Below are positions 44,843-54,071 of a DNA stretch of 64,000 bases, one piece after another. Made by a program: the position numbers and the translations under genes. The notes under the pieces were generated by a model. It had not been told where the DNA came from, made no database searches, and was given only the letters and a program-made list of their open reading frames with translations. The stretch is from contig NZ_FORX01000002.1 of assembly GCF_900114115.1 (NCBI RefSeq), forward strand, positions 186,001 to 250,000, given 5' to 3'. Source of the stretch: Desulfomicrobium apsheronum (GTDB lineage Bacteria; Desulfobacterota; Desulfovibrionia; Desulfovibrionales; Desulfomicrobiaceae). Numbering within the stretch: the stretch's first letter is position 1; every line of letters begins with the position of its first letter.

Positions 44843-45484
44843 GTGGATAATGGTTTTTGGCAGGTTTTTGCGGTGGGGGTGGCCGTGGCCGTGGCGCCGG
44901 GGCCGGATTTTTTCATGGTCTTGCGCAACAGCCTCTCCCGTGGCCGTCTGGCAGGGGTCATGACGGCGCTGGGCATTGGGTCGGCCCTGGTTGTGCATGT
45001 GGTTTATTCCGTGCTCGGGCTGGCGCTCGTCATCGCCTCCAGCCCGGCCGTGTTCGGTCTGATCCGCATCTGCGGGGCGATATATCTGCTGTACATCGCG
45101 GGCAGGTGCCTGTTCGGCAAAAAAGCGGCCATGCCCGACGCCTGTGTCCAGGTGGACGCGGCAGAAGGCAGGGACTCCGTGCTGCGCGGTTGGCGGGAGG
45201 GATTCTGGTGCAACCTCTTGAATCCCAAGGCCGCCCTCTTTTTTCTGAGCATCTTTTCCCAGTTCATGACTCCCGCGACGCCCAATTTTCTTCGCTGGGT
45301 CTACGGAGCCGAGGTCATCGTCATCGTCACGGCCTGGTTCACGCTGCTTGCGCTCTTTTTATCTACGGGACGCATGCGCGGCATGTACGCGGGCGTGGCG
45401 CGCTGGATCGACGGCGGCGTGGGCGTGATTTTCGGAGGGGTCGGGTGCTCGATTTTAGTGCAGGAAGCGAGACGGGTGTTGTAG
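44843..45484 (+). CDS. LysE/RhtB-family exporter
   Basis: A 213-residue membrane protein with six hydrophobic segments and the family motif VAVAPGPDFFMVLRNSLSRG (about residues 12-31), followed by FWCNLLNPKAALFFLSIF (about 122-139). LysE/RhtB proteins export amino acids or small metabolites. The start is GTG at 44843 because GGAGG lies 6 bases upstream and the translation matches family N-termini from there. The upstream open frame is repeat-derived. Expression could vary with the neighbouring 16-C tract. Confidence 0.88.
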   Translation: MDNGFWQVFAVGVAVAVAPGPDFFMVLRNSLSRGRLAGVMTALGIGSALVVHVVYSVLGLALVIASSPAVFGLIRICGAIYLLYIAGRCLFGKKAAMPDACVQVDAAEGRDSVLRGWREGFWCNLLNPKAALFFLSIFSQFMTPATPNFLRWVYGAEVIVIVTAWFTLLALFLSTGRMRGMYAGVARWIDGGVGVIFGGVGCSILVQEARRVL

Positions 45485-45504
45485 CGGAATCTTTTTTTCG
45501 GGGA

Positions 45505-45550
45505 AAAAAAATTTGGGCCCGCCAGGATGTCTATGTCCTGGTGGGCCCAT
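45505..45550 (-). terminator. Terminator of malate synthase G
   Basis: GGGCCCGCCAGGA (45515-45527) pairs with TCCTGGTGGGCCC (45536-45548) except for one G-T pair, followed on the minus strand by AAATTTTTTTT. It lies about 30 bases after the glcB stop and may also end lysE transcripts. Confidence 0.85.
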
Positions 45551-45580
45551 TTGCGTTGCCGGGTGTTCAGGATGCAGGCG

Positions 45581-47740
45581 TCATCCTCTAAGTTTCTTCA
45601 GTTCCCGTCTTCTGGCGTGCAGAATTGGCTCCGTGTAGCCGTTGGGCTGTTCGCGACCCTTGAAAATCAGGTCGCAGGCGGCCTGAAAGGCGACACTCGC
45701 ATCGAAGTCCGGAGCCATGGGCCGATAGGCTGGGTCTCCTTCGTTCTGACGGTCCACCACCGCGGCCATGCGTTCCAGGGTGGCGCGGACCTGTTCCATG
45801 CTGCACAGACCGTGGTGCAGCCAGTTGGCCAGGTACTGGCTGGAGATGCGCAGGGTGGCGCGGTCTTCCATCAGGCCCACGTCGGTTATGTCCGGCACCT
45901 TGGAACAGCCGATGCCCTGATCGACCCAGCGCACCACGTAGCCCAGGATGCCCTGGCAGTTGTTGTCCAGCTCGCGATGGAGCTCCTCCCCGGAGAGCGC
46001 CCGGTCGAGCAGGGGCAGGGTCAGAAGTTCGTTCAGGCTGGATCTCTTCTTGCCCTGCAGTTCCGCCTGGCGGGCAAAGACATCCACCTCGTGGTAATGC
46101 ATGGCGTGCAGGGTCGCGGCCGTGGGCGATGGCACCCAGGCGCAGTTGGCCCCGGCTAGGGGGTGCCCTTGCTTGGTCTCGACCATCTGCTTCATGCGAT
46201 CGGGCATGGCCCACATGCCCTTGCCGATCTGGGCCTTTCCGGAAAATCCGCAGGCCAGGCCCGTGTCCACGTTCCAATCCTCATAGGACAGAATCCAGCT
46301 GGCATTCTTCATGGCCGCCTTTGGGACCATGGGGCCGGCTTCCATGCTGGTGTGGATTTCGTCGCCGGTGCGGTCCAGGAAGCCGGTGTTGATGAAAATG
46401 ACCCGGTCCTTGGCCGCGCGAATGCATTCCGCCAGATTGACCGATGTTCTGCGCTCCTCGTCCATGATACCGATCTTCATGGTGTGACGGGGCATGCCCA
46501 GCGCGTCCTCCACACGGTCGAAAAGGTCGCAGGCGAAGGCGACTTCCTCGGGACCATGCATCTTGGGTTTGACGATGTAGACGCTGCCCGCGCGGCTGTT
46601 GCGCAGGGAGCCGAGTTCCTTGAGGTCGTGCAACGCGACAAGGCCGGTGACCATGGCGTCGAGGATGCCCTCCAGAACTTCGTCGGAACCGAGCAGGACC
46701 GCGTCCGTGGTCATGAGATGGCCCACGTTGCGCACCAGTAGAAGGCTGCGGCCGGGCAGGGTCAGGGGGGCGCCGTCCGGAGCCGTGTACGTGCGGTCGG
46801 GGTTCAGGCTGCGGCTGACTGTCTTGCCGCCTTTGGGAAAGGAGGCTTTGAGGTCGCCGCGCAGCAGGCCCAGCCAGTTGGCGTATGTCTGGGCCTTGTC
46901 CTCCCCGTCGACGGCGGCGATAGAGTCCTCGAAATCGACGATGGTGGTCATGGCCGCTTCCAGGACCACGTCCTTGAGGCCTGCGGGATGGGCCTTGCCC
47001 ACTGGATGATCGCGGTCGAAATGCAGTTCGATGTGCAGGCCGTTGTTCCTGAAGAGCAGGACACCGGGCGCGAATCCTGCGAAAGCACGTGGATTCAACA
47101 GCGATGTCTTGCCGTCCCGCAACTCGGCTTCGACTTCCCGGCCGGAGTCCGTTTGCGTGAGGTGGTATTCCTGAACGTCGGCGTGGCTGCCCCGGCTCAG
47201 AGGCAGGACCTTGTCCAGAAAACGGCCCGCGAATTCGACAACCTTGGCCCCGCGCACGGGATTGTATGCTCCGGAGCGCGTCGCGCCGTCGTCCTCGCTG
47301 AGCACGTCCGTGCCGTACAGGGCGTCGTAGAGACTGCCCCAGCGGGCGTTGGCGGCGTTCAGGGCGTAGCGTGCGTTGGTGGCAGGCACGACCAGCTGCG
47401 GCCCGGCGATGGAGGATATTTCAGGATCGACGCCGCTGGTCCCGATGGTGAAGGGCAAACCCTCCGGTACGATGTAACCAATCTCGCGCAGCAGCTGCTC
47501 GTAAGCGACGGCGTCATGGATTTCGTTCTTGTGGCGCTTGTGCCAGGAATCGATGGTGTCCTGCAGATATTGGCGCTTGGCCAGCAGCTCACGGTTGCGG
47601 GGTGACAGGTCGTGCAGGATTTTTTCCAGGGCGGCCCAGAACTCCGTGTCCGTCACGCCGGTTCCGGGCGTGGCTTTTTCGCGAATCAGGTCATGAAGGG
47701 GCTTTGCGACGTTCAATCCGCCGACAGGGATATGAGTCAT
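45581..47740 (-). CDS. glcB: Malate synthase G
   Basis: A 719-residue malate synthase of the G type (usual length about 720), which condenses glyoxylate with acetyl-CoA. Recognisable regions are [53 protein letters not shown]-like sequence (here [12 protein letters not shown]) and [23 protein letters not shown]. The start at 47740 follows AGGAG. No isocitrate lyase or glycolate oxidase gene is nearby, so it likely handles glyoxylate from another source. A GntR-type operator overlaps its promoter region. Confidence 0.96.
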   Translation of the reverse strand: MTHIPVGGLNVAKPLHDLIREKATPGTGVTDTEFWAALEKILHDLSPRNRELLAKRQYLQDTIDSWHKRHKNEIHDAVAYEQLLREIGYIVPEGLPFTIGTSGVDPEISSIAGPQLVVPATNARYALNAANARWGSLYDALYGTDVLSEDDGATRSGAYNPVRGAKVVEFAGRFLDKVLPLSRGSHADVQEYHLTQTDSGREVEAELRDGKTSLLNPRAFAGFAPGVLLFRNNGLHIELHFDRDHPVGKAHPAGLKDVVLEAAMTTIVDFEDSIAAVDGEDKAQTYANWLGLLRGDLKASFPKGGKTVSRSLNPDRTYTAPDGAPLTLPGRSLLLVRNVGHLMTTDAVLLGSDEVLEGILDAMVTGLVALHDLKELGSLRNSRAGSVYIVKPKMHGPEEVAFACDLFDRVEDALGMPRHTMKIGIMDEERRTSVNLAECIRAAKDRVIFINTGFLDRTGDEIHTSMEAGPMVPKAAMKNASWILSYEDWNVDTGLACGFSGKAQIGKGMWAMPDRMKQMVETKQGHPLAGANCAWVPSPTAATLHAMHYHEVDVFARQAELQGKKRSSLNELLTLPLLDRALSGEELHRELDNNCQGILGYVVRWVDQGIGCSKVPDITDVGLMEDRATLRISSQYLANWLHHGLCSMEQVRATLERMAAVVDRQNEGDPAYRPMAPDFDASVAFQAACDLIFKGREQPNGYTEPILHARRRELKKLRG

Positions 47741-47764
47741 GGTCTGCTCCTTGGTTGGAATGGA

Positions 47765-47781
47765 AATTGGTCCTACCAATA
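47765..47781 (-). promoter_or_regulatory. GntR/FadR-subfamily operator-like palindrome upstream of glcB
   Basis: ATTGGT (47766-47771) CCT ACCAAT (47775-47780) is a perfect palindrome with a 3-base spacer, 26 bases before the glcB ATG. TGGTnnnACCA is the core recognised by FadR-subfamily GntR regulators such as PdhR, and E. coli glcB is under GlcC of the same subfamily. No such regulator gene lies in this window. Confidence 0.5.
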
Positions 47782-48014
47782 TCAGGGCGCAGCCTTTGGG
47801 TCAACGCCTCGTGCGCGGATACTCTTGTTGCTGGTCCATAAAGGCGATGGCCATGTTGTCGATTGGCCAGGTCAAAAGACCGCTGTGGGCGATCGGAAAT
47901 GCCAGGCAATCTTTTTTGTTGGGTATTTGCTCAACCTGCTCTTGAATCGGAAGCGCACGGCGGATACGTGTCGATCATGCACAACAGATTGCAATCGCAT
48001 TCAACGGGGGATTC

Positions 48015-48431
48015 ATGAAAAGCTATCGCAAGGAACTCTGGTTCCAGGTGCCGACCCGCCGGGCCTTCATCAACATTACGGGCGATGTCGAGCAATGCCT
48101 GGCCGAGAGCGGCATAAGGGAAGGGCTCGTGCTCGTGAACGCCATGCACATCACCGCCTCGGTCTTCATCAACGACGACGAGTCCGGTCTGCATCACGAC
48201 TACGAAAAGTGGCTGGAAAAGCTGGCGCCGCATGAACCGGTCTCGCAGTACCGGCACAATGTGGGCGAGGACAACGCCGACGCGCACATGAAACGGCAGA
48301 TCATGGGCCGCGAGGTGGTCGTGGCCGTGACCGGCGGGCGTCTCGATTTTGGGACCTGGGAGCGGATCTTCTATGGGGAGTTCGACGGACGCAGGAAAAA
48401 GCGGGTGCTGGTCAAGATCATCGGTGAGTGA
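48015..48431 (+). CDS. YjbQ/UPF0047 family protein
   Basis: A 138-residue YjbQ-family protein. It carries [47 protein letters not shown] and the C-terminal [25 protein letters not shown], with the conserved His, Asp and Glu. Some members show thiamine-phosphate synthase activity in vivo, but the physiological role is uncertain. GGGGG lies shortly before the ATG. It is transcribed divergently from glcB and ends at a bidirectional terminator. Confidence 0.9.
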   Translation: MKSYRKELWFQVPTRRAFINITGDVEQCLAESGIREGLVLVNAMHITASVFINDDESGLHHDYEKWLEKLAPHEPVSQYRHNVGEDNADAHMKRQIMGREVVVAVTGGRLDFGTWERIFYGEFDGRRKKRVLVKIIGE

Positions 48432-48455
48432 GGTTCCATTGCGCTTGCACGATAC

Positions 48456-48492
48456 AAAACGCCTTCCGCGGTGGTGATGCGGAAGGCGTTTT
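48456..48492. terminator. Bidirectional terminator
   Basis: Perfect 14-bp stem AAAACGCCTTCCGC (48456-48469) / GCGGAAGGCGTTTT (48479-48492). It separates yjbQ from the convergent superoxide dismutase gene. Confidence 0.85.
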
Positions 48493-48512
48493 CCCGTTTG
48501 CGTCGGGGAGGA

Positions 48513-49223
48513 TCAACCCAGATTCGCGGCGGCGAATTCCCAGTTGATCAGCTTTTCCAGCACGGCCTTGACATAGTCGGCCCTGCGATTCTGGTAGTCC
48601 AGGTAGTAGGCGTGCTCCCAGACATCGATGGTAAGAAGGGGCTTCAATCCGCTGGTCATGGGCGTGTCAGCGTTCATGGTGTTCATGACCTTGAGCTTGT
48701 CGCCGTCAGCCACCAGCCAGGCCCATCCGCTGGCAAAACGTCCGACGGCGGCGGCACTTAGTTCCTTCAGGCAGGTGTCCAGATCGCCGAAGGAATCGTT
48801 GATCCTGTTCTTCAGATCGGCGGGAGGCGTTCCTCCGCCCTTGGGAGAGAGGCTCTGCCAGTAAAATGAGTGGTTCCAGGTCTGGGCGGCATTGTTGAAG
48901 ATGGCGGTCTTGTCCGCCTTGTCGCTCGTTTCGAGGATGATTTTTTCCAGGGACATGTCGGCGAATTCGCTGCCCGCGATAAGTTTGTTCAGATTGTTGA
49001 AGTAGCCCTTGTGGTGCTTGCCGTAATGAAAGCCGATGGTCCTGGCGGAAATGACGGGTTCCAGGGCGTTTTCCGCGTAGGGCAACGCCGAAAGTTCGAG
49101 GGGGGCTGCCCAGGCGGGACCCCGCAGGCCGCCCAGGGCAAAAAGGAGAGCGGCGCTGGAAGTGGCTGCCAGAAATTTTCGGCGGGTCAAACCGCACGAA
49201 GGTTCCAGAAGGGATTTGTTCAT
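48513..49223 (-). CDS. Fe/Mn superoxide dismutase with Tat signal peptide
   Basis: A 236-residue Fe/Mn-SOD preceded by a twin-arginine leader ([21 protein letters not shown], Arg-Arg at 14-15), so the folded metalloenzyme should be exported. Metal ligands are in [17 protein letters not shown] and [15 protein letters not shown] motif (SPKGGGTPP) and FASGWAWLV are also typical. Most bacterial Fe/Mn-SODs are cytoplasmic; periplasmic export fits an anaerobe with many exposed cytochromes and Fe-S enzymes. It heads a run of minus-strand genes with stress-type annotations. Confidence 0.93.
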   Translation of the reverse strand: MNKSLLEPSCGLTRRKFLAATSSAALLFALGGLRGPAWAAPLELSALPYAENALEPVISARTIGFHYGKHHKGYFNNLNKLIAGSEFADMSLEKIILETSDKADKTAIFNNAAQTWNHSFYWQSLSPKGGGTPPADLKNRINDSFGDLDTCLKELSAAAVGRFASGWAWLVADGDKLKVMNTMNADTPMTSGLKPLLTIDVWEHAYYLDYQNRRADYVKAVLEKLINWEFAAANLG

Positions 49224-49478
49224 GGCTGTACCTCGGATGTGGTGACGTTTTGGGACAAATCGCGTGAATTTCGAATGCCGTGGGAAGTGCTGCCGTCATC
49301 TGCGTCGGCATCTCTTCCGGATACGAGTTCACGGGAGACCTGACTTTGCCCGTATCGCGTTTTGTCGGCTCAAGGCAAGCCTGATTGAAATTGATGTCCG
49401 AGGGGTGAACGGAATGGGCCCTGAAATGCCGATGGCCGCGCGAGGCGGCCATCGATGGGGCACTGGATGGTGCGGAGG

Positions 49479-50075
49479 CTAGAAGAAAATCAGGCCCTGG
49501 ATCAGGCCTATCATCGCGCCCAGGACCGCGCCCACCACTTCGATGAACCGGAATTCCTTGGACATGATGGACATGAGCAGCACTTCGAGCCTTTCCATGG
49601 AGAGGTTTTCGATCTTGTCCTGGATGAGCTTCCTGAAATCCAGGGAAGTTTCCAATTCGCTTGTCGCGGTTTCAAGCAGGCCCGGCACGATGCGATCCAG
49701 TTCCTTGTCCAGCAGCCCTTTGATCTTTTCCATCATGGGGCCGTCCAGAAACATGGCGATCATGGGATTCAGGGTTCCCAGGCGTTTGGACAGGAATTCG
49801 GCGAAGCCGTCCTGGATTCTGTCCTTGAGCTTGGCCGCGAATTCGGGACGGCGCATGACGTTCTGGATGTCGTCGTGGGAGAGAAGCTCGCCCTCGATGA
49901 CGGCGGCCAGATTCATGGCCAGCGCTTTTTGCCTCTTGGGAAAGATTCCCTGCACCGTCAGGCTACCGATCTGCACCGGGCGGCGCGGGTGAAAGAGCAT
50001 CTTGATGGCGATGAAGTTGGTGATCCAGCCGATAAAGGCGCAGATCAGGGTCGAAAAGCACAGTTTCAAAAGCAT
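49479..50075 (-). CDS. DUF445 family membrane protein
   Basis: A 198-residue protein with a membrane segment at each end: LKLCFSTLICAFIGWITNFIAIKMLFHP at the start, which is the DUF445 signature, and GAVLGAMIGLIQGLIFF at the C-terminus. The middle is a charged helical domain. DUF445 proteins are widespread and poorly understood. This one is about half the usual length, with one DUF445 unit. It follows the unknown 147-residue protein gene with a hairpin between them. Confidence 0.8.
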   Translation of the reverse strand: MLLKLCFSTLICAFIGWITNFIAIKMLFHPRRPVQIGSLTVQGIFPKRQKALAMNLAAVIEGELLSHDDIQNVMRRPEFAAKLKDRIQDGFAEFLSKRLGTLNPMIAMFLDGPMMEKIKGLLDKELDRIVPGLLETATSELETSLDFRKLIQDKIENLSMERLEVLLMSIMSKEFRFIEVVGAVLGAMIGLIQGLIFF

Positions 50076-50123
50076 GGGAATCTCCGGATCGCGAATTCAG
50101 GCCCGTCGGGACGGGCCACGTTT

Positions 50124-50567
50124 CTATTCGGCGCTGGGCGGGACCTGCTGGTCCATGGTGCGGGGAATGTCGTTTTTGAGCGTGCTCTTGATCTGGGCGG
50201 TGAAGGCCGCAAGACCCTGGATCTGGATGCCGTCCAGCATCTCGGCCTCGGACTCGATCTTGGAGCAGGCCTTGGCGCTGGACCAGATCAGGTGGATGCC
50301 CGCAGTCTGCTTCACGCCTGCCGCGTTGGCCAGCTCGATGACGGCCATGGCATTCGAGCGGCGGACCTGTTTCTTGACCTGGGCAGGCAGGGCTGGGACC
50401 TTGAGCAGGTCGTTCTTGGTCAAAAACATGTAGGTCAGGCTCATGCTCGGACTGGACATGGCCTGGTTGCGAAAGCCTGCGTCCACGCTCACGCCCTGTT
50501 CCTGGGCGGATTTGATCATGTGAAACAGGTCTCCGGCGATGCTCTGGGCGTAGTTCTTTTCTGTCAT
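50124..50567 (-). CDS. Hypothetical protein, 147 residues
   Basis: A soluble protein I do not recognise. It is mixed helical, with a conserved-looking core (SMSLTYMFLTKNDLLKVPALP and RRSNAMAVIELANAAGVKQ) and a single Cys in SSAKACSKIESE. There is no signal peptide. GAGG precedes the ATG at 50567. It lies between DUF445 and the MIF-like gene in the same direction, and a GC-rich 8-bp hairpin (GGCCCGTC/GACGGGCC at 50100-50117) follows its stop. Confidence 0.6.
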   Translation of the reverse strand: MTEKNYAQSIAGDLFHMIKSAQEQGVSVDAGFRNQAMSSPSMSLTYMFLTKNDLLKVPALPAQVKKQVRRSNAMAVIELANAAGVKQTAGIHLIWSSAKACSKIESEAEMLDGIQIQGLAAFTAQIKSTLKNDIPRTMDQQVPPSAE

Positions 50568-50654
50568 GGTAACCTCGTGTTGATGGTGCCGGGATTCCAA
50601 CCGTCCCGGCCCCGGCTCCCTTACACGAGGTCCCGCTGTCAGGCAAGATGCGGG

Positions 50655-50996
50655 TCAGGCGAAGGTGCGTCCGTCCCAGGCCCATTTGCCGGGTTCCGCA
50701 TCCTTGAAGACGATGTAGATGCGCGGGCTTTCGATGCCTGCTTGCGTCTGGATCATTTCCGTCAAGTCCCCGGCCAGCTTCCCGATCAACTCGTCCTTGA
50801 GTCCGAGGGCGCTCAAGGTCACGTGCGCCACGGGCTCCTCGTTGCCGCCGAAGAACATGGAGACGTCATCGTTGATGATGACCATCATGTAGGTTTCGGC
50901 CTTGCAGAGCTCCGTGCAGACACAATCGGAAAGAGAGCGCATGAGCTTGTTCTTGTCCTGGACGCGAATGTTGGTCGTAACTTCAAGGCAGGGCAT
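50655..50996 (-). CDS. MIF/phenylpyruvate tautomerase family protein
   Basis: A 113-residue protein of the macrophage migration inhibitory factor fold: PCLEVTTNIRV at the start with the catalytic Pro after Met, CKAETYMMVIINDD, GGNEEPVAHVTLSALG and PRIYIVFKDAEPGKWAWDGRTFA. These proteins tautomerise keto-enol substrates; the natural bacterial substrates are mostly unknown. AGGAGG precedes the ATG. The gene lies 19 bases after the stop of the upstream universal stress gene. Confidence 0.88.
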   Translation of the reverse strand: MPCLEVTTNIRVQDKNKLMRSLSDCVCTELCKAETYMMVIINDDVSMFFGGNEEPVAHVTLSALGLKDELIGKLAGDLTEMIQTQAGIESPRIYIVFKDAEPGKWAWDGRTFA

Positions 50997-51015
50997 GTTT
51001 CCTTCTCCTCCTGAA

Positions 51016-51507
51016 TTATTGCACCACCCAGACGGTGCAGTCCTTGGCGAGATGCGTGACCTTGGTGGTCACACTGCCGAATAGAAACTCCTCGGCGCGG
51101 GACACTCCCCGCCGGCCGATGACCAGGGTCCCGAAATCGCCCTGCTGTTGGACCTGCAGGATGTCGCGGGCAATGGACGTGCCGATGCTGCACTGCTGCG
51201 CGGCGGGGTTCACCGGGGACTGGCAATGCGGAACATAGGAAATGGTCACCGCGTCCGGCGCAATGCCCTGTCCGGTCAGGTTGGACTTGGCTTGTTGCAG
51301 GAAGGTGCGGATGCGCAGTTCCTGGGCCTGACCGGCCTCGACCCAGGAGGCCTCGTCCGGATACAGGTCGCGGTTGGGCGGACGCTCGATATAGAGGACC
51401 GTGATCAAAAAGCCCGTACTGGCTCCGAGCAGTTCGGCGACATAGGTCACGGCACGGGCCGCGTTGTCAGAGGCGTCCACGGCTATGAGAATTTTCTTGG
51501 GGTCCAT
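51016..51507 (-). CDS. Universal stress protein (UspA family)
   Basis: A 163-residue Usp domain protein starting KKILIAVDASDNAARAV. The ATP-binding signature G-x2-G-x9-G-S is complete (GRRGVSRAEEFLFGSV, about residues 131-146), so it belongs to the nucleotide-binding class. It is the second gene after the kinase-like protein at 51517, with 9 bases between them, and a functional link between the two is plausible. Confidence 0.93.
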   Translation of the reverse strand: MDPKKILIAVDASDNAARAVTYVAELLGASTGFLITVLYIERPPNRDLYPDEASWVEAGQAQELRIRTFLQQAKSNLTGQGIAPDAVTISYVPHCQSPVNPAAQQCSIGTSIARDILQVQQQGDFGTLVIGRRGVSRAEEFLFGSVTTKVTHLAKDCTVWVVQ

Positions 51508-51516
51508 GTTCTCTCC

Positions 51517-52491
51517 TTAACTGTTGATTCGCCCGCGACGGATTTCGTCGAGGCAGGGCGCAAGGTCTTCAAGCATTTCTCCGACATTGAAATAGAACAC
51601 TTCGGAGGCGGAGGAAAAGTGCATGAGCACGTTGTTCAACGCATGGGGCACATAGGGATAGACTTTTCGCAGATTGGCCAGACGGTTCTTGAAAAGCATG
51701 GAGAAGTCCGCCGCTTCAAAAGAGACATCCGCCTTGCCGTCAAAGTCCGGTCGCGGGATGTTGAAGGTGGTGCAGAATTTCTTGCCGACCAGGAACAGGA
51801 GCAGATTGCCAAGGCCAAAGATGTCCAGACCGGAGGGGTTTTCCTGGAATTCGTAGGTGTAGTCGAAATCAATCCACACGTAGTTGCCCGTACCCTGCTC
51901 CAGCCAGAGGTGGTCGCGGCGGATGTCGCCATGGTTTTCGCCGTGCTTGTGCAGAAATTCGATGGCGCGGCAGGCTTCGACGAACTTGTCCAGGATGTCC
52001 GGCAGCAGTTCGAAGAAATAGGTCCTGTGATCGACCTCCAGACGGTCGACGTGCAGCGAGAGAAGCTCGCCCTTGACCACATCGAGAACACGCACGTTGT
52101 TTCCGGCCGCGTCGTCGTGGGAGTAGCCCTGCATGAAACGCATGTCGCCCCTGACCAGATCAAGGATGCGCGCCTCCTTGCGCGGGCTGCGAAAGCATTC
52201 GATCTCCATGCTGCCCATGGATACGGGAAAGCGCTCGTAAAAGACCAGCTTCAGGATCTTTCTCTCTCCAGTGGACAGCTCCCGGCAACGCTTGACCCAG
52301 TATTTGGGGTCTTCCACACCGAAGCTGCGTTCCTTTTCGTCCCGCAGCACCAGGAAATACCTGCCATCCAGATCGATCACATCGCCGTATGTGATGTTCA
52401 TGAACTCCGTGGTGTCGGTAAGCAACTGCCCGGCCCGCTTGCGCGGGAAATCCGGGTCGAAGCGGCTGATTATTTCATAGGCATTGGTCAT
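51517..52491 (-). CDS. Kinase-like protein (HGD/DFD motifs)
   Basis: A 324-residue protein with protein-kinase-like or aminoglycoside-phosphotransferase-like features. A catalytic-loop motif H187-G-D189 (HGDIRRDHLWL) is followed by a metal-binding D208-F-D210 (WIDFDYTYEF). A candidate ATP Lys lies in ILKLVFYER (about residue 80), with REKEARIL-like PRKEARILDLV after it. The N-terminus is GDVIDLDGRYFLVLRDE. It precedes a Usp gene with a 9-base gap, so they are probably co-expressed. Its substrate is unknown. It is not of the same subfamily as the Hanks-type kinase at 42.6 kb. Confidence 0.75.
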   Translation of the reverse strand: MTNAYEIISRFDPDFPRKRAGQLLTDTTEFMNITYGDVIDLDGRYFLVLRDEKERSFGVEDPKYWVKRCRELSTGERKILKLVFYERFPVSMGSMEIECFRSPRKEARILDLVRGDMRFMQGYSHDDAAGNNVRVLDVVKGELLSLHVDRLEVDHRTYFFELLPDILDKFVEACRAIEFLHKHGENHGDIRRDHLWLEQGTGNYVWIDFDYTYEFQENPSGLDIFGLGNLLLFLVGKKFCTTFNIPRPDFDGKADVSFEAADFSMLFKNRLANLRKVYPYVPHALNNVLMHFSSASEVFYFNVGEMLEDLAPCLDEIRRGRINS

Positions 52492-52512
52492 GCGCGTCTC
52501 CTGCTTCTTGCT

Positions 52513-53463
52513 CTAGGCGTGGTTGCGCAACTTGAGTTCCAGGGGATGGGGCCGCAGATACGTTTGGTCCTGAAGGTAGAACTCCTCATATTTGAGCACA
52601 TAGTGATTGAGCAGGGTCACGGGCACGATGAGCGGCAGGAAGCCGCGAGCGAACTGGTTGATGAGTTCGATCAGTTCCTGCTTTTCGTCCGGTAGCAGGT
52701 CGTTCTTGAAATAACCCATGATGTGCTGCAGCACGTTCCTGTGCTTGGGCGGCGTGGCCTTCATGCGCATGGCGGTCATGAGATGCTCGTGGTAGCTCTT
52801 GAAGAGTTGCTCCTTGGGCATGGCCTTGCCGCCCGCCACCAGTCTGCCCATGGCCCGGTAGATTTCGGGGCTGTGGGCCAGGAGCTGGAGCTTGTGCCGG
52901 GTGTGAAAGGTGATCAGATTGCTCAAGGTCTGGCCGGATTTGATCATGTCGCGGTAGCGGCGCAACACGAAGATGCGGTCGATGAAATTTTCGCGCAGGT
53001 GAACGTCGTGCAGGCGTCCCTCCTCTTCGACCGGGAGCAGGGGGAAGTGCTGCATGAACATGCGCGCGAAGATGCCGACGGATTGCCCGGCGAGGTTGCC
53101 CGATTCCGAATAGACCTTGACCCTCTCCATGCCGCTGGATGGGGATTTGCTCTTGAAAATGAACCCGCACAAGTTTTCGGATTCCAGTTCAGCCAGACGG
53201 CCGGCGGCCCATTCCTGCATGCGCCGGGTGTGGTCGACGCGGGTCTTCTGGGTCAGAAGTCGCGGGGACTCCGGGTCGCCCACCAGACGCAGGGCTTCGC
53301 GCGGAATGGGCAGGCCGCATTCCACCTCCGGACAGACCGGAACGTATTCCACATATTCGCCCAGGGTCTTGGTCAGGAAGGGGTCATGCTTGTGCCCTCC
53401 GTCGTAGCGGACCTTGTCCCCGAGCAGGCAGCGGCTGACTCCCAGCCGGATGGGTCGGTTCAT
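52513..53463 (-). CDS. DUF523-DUF1722 fusion protein (YbgA-like)
   Basis: A 316-residue two-domain protein. The N-terminal DUF523 (about 1-150) has LGVSRCLLGDKVRYDGGHK, VPVCPEVECGLPIPRE with clustered cysteines, and LCGFIFKSKSPSSG. The C-terminal DUF1722 (about 185-310) matches YbgA of E. coli (FHTRHKLQLLAHSPEIYRAMG). Cysteine spacing suggests an Fe-S cluster or redox role. Fusions of this kind often lie near photolyase or oxidative-stress genes. The start at 53463 follows AAGGAG. Confidence 0.9.
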   Translation of the reverse strand: MNRPIRLGVSRCLLGDKVRYDGGHKHDPFLTKTLGEYVEYVPVCPEVECGLPIPREALRLVGDPESPRLLTQKTRVDHTRRMQEWAAGRLAELESENLCGFIFKSKSPSSGMERVKVYSESGNLAGQSVGIFARMFMQHFPLLPVEEEGRLHDVHLRENFIDRIFVLRRYRDMIKSGQTLSNLITFHTRHKLQLLAHSPEIYRAMGRLVAGGKAMPKEQLFKSYHEHLMTAMRMKATPPKHRNVLQHIMGYFKNDLLPDEKQELIELINQFARGFLPLIVPVTLLNHYVLKYEEFYLQDQTYLRPHPLELKLRNHA

Positions 53464-53582
53464 GATATTCTCCTTGCCGGGCCCGCAAATCCGTGGCGGC
53501 ATGCGTCGGCTCCGGTTGTTTTTTTAAATATTCCCCAATTGCCGCCTTGCTGTCCAGGATCACGCGAAGATTTTCAAAATCA

Positions 53583-54071
53583 TCATCCAAGACCGATGCG
53601 GGTCAGCTTCTGAAAATTGTTGACCAGGCAGTAGCTGTCAACTTTTAGCTCCATGACAGCGCTGTCGGATGCGGCCGCGAAGGCGCTCAGATTCGGGTGC
53701 CTTCTTGAAAAGAGATTCACCGCCTTGTGCCTGCGTTCTCCGTCGAGTTCGGTGGCGAATGCGGTCACCGTCAGGGCCTGCGCGTTGGCTGGATCGGACG
53801 GATCGTTGCGGGCCGTGCTGACCAAAAAGGAGACATTGGGGTTGGAGCTCATGTTGTCGTATTTCGCGGTTTGGCGCGGGGTTACGATGATCAGGGTCCT
53901 CAAGTCATGGGTCGCGGCAAAGGCCATCTGGCTGCACAGGGGTATGTCCATGAAGGAGGTGGCCAGAACTCCGGAGCGCTGTTCGCCAAGGATGGCCTCC
54001 AGGGTTTCGCGGATCTGCGGATCGGCGATGGTGGTCTCCACAAAGTTCGGTTGGGTCATCAAAGTCGGCAT
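53583..54071 (-). CDS. Pyridoxamine 5'-phosphate oxidase-like flavin-binding protein
   Basis: A 162-residue protein resembling the PPOx split-barrel family: an N-terminal helix, EAILGEQRSGVLATSFMDIPLCSQMAFA, LRTLIIVTPRQTAKYDNMSSNPNVSFLV, and a C-terminal VMELKVDSYCLVNNFQ. This pattern suits FMN or heme binding and reduction of small molecules; vitamin B6 synthesis is not implied. The ATG at 54071 follows AAGGAGG and overlaps the end of the SDR-DUF2867 gene by 13 bases, so the two are coupled. Confidence 0.8.
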   Translation of the reverse strand: MPTLMTQPNFVETTIADPQIRETLEAILGEQRSGVLATSFMDIPLCSQMAFAATHDLRTLIIVTPRQTAKYDNMSSNPNVSFLVSTARNDPSDPANAQALTVTAFATELDGERRHKAVNLFSRRHPNLSAFAAASDSAVMELKVDSYCLVNNFQKLTRIGLG

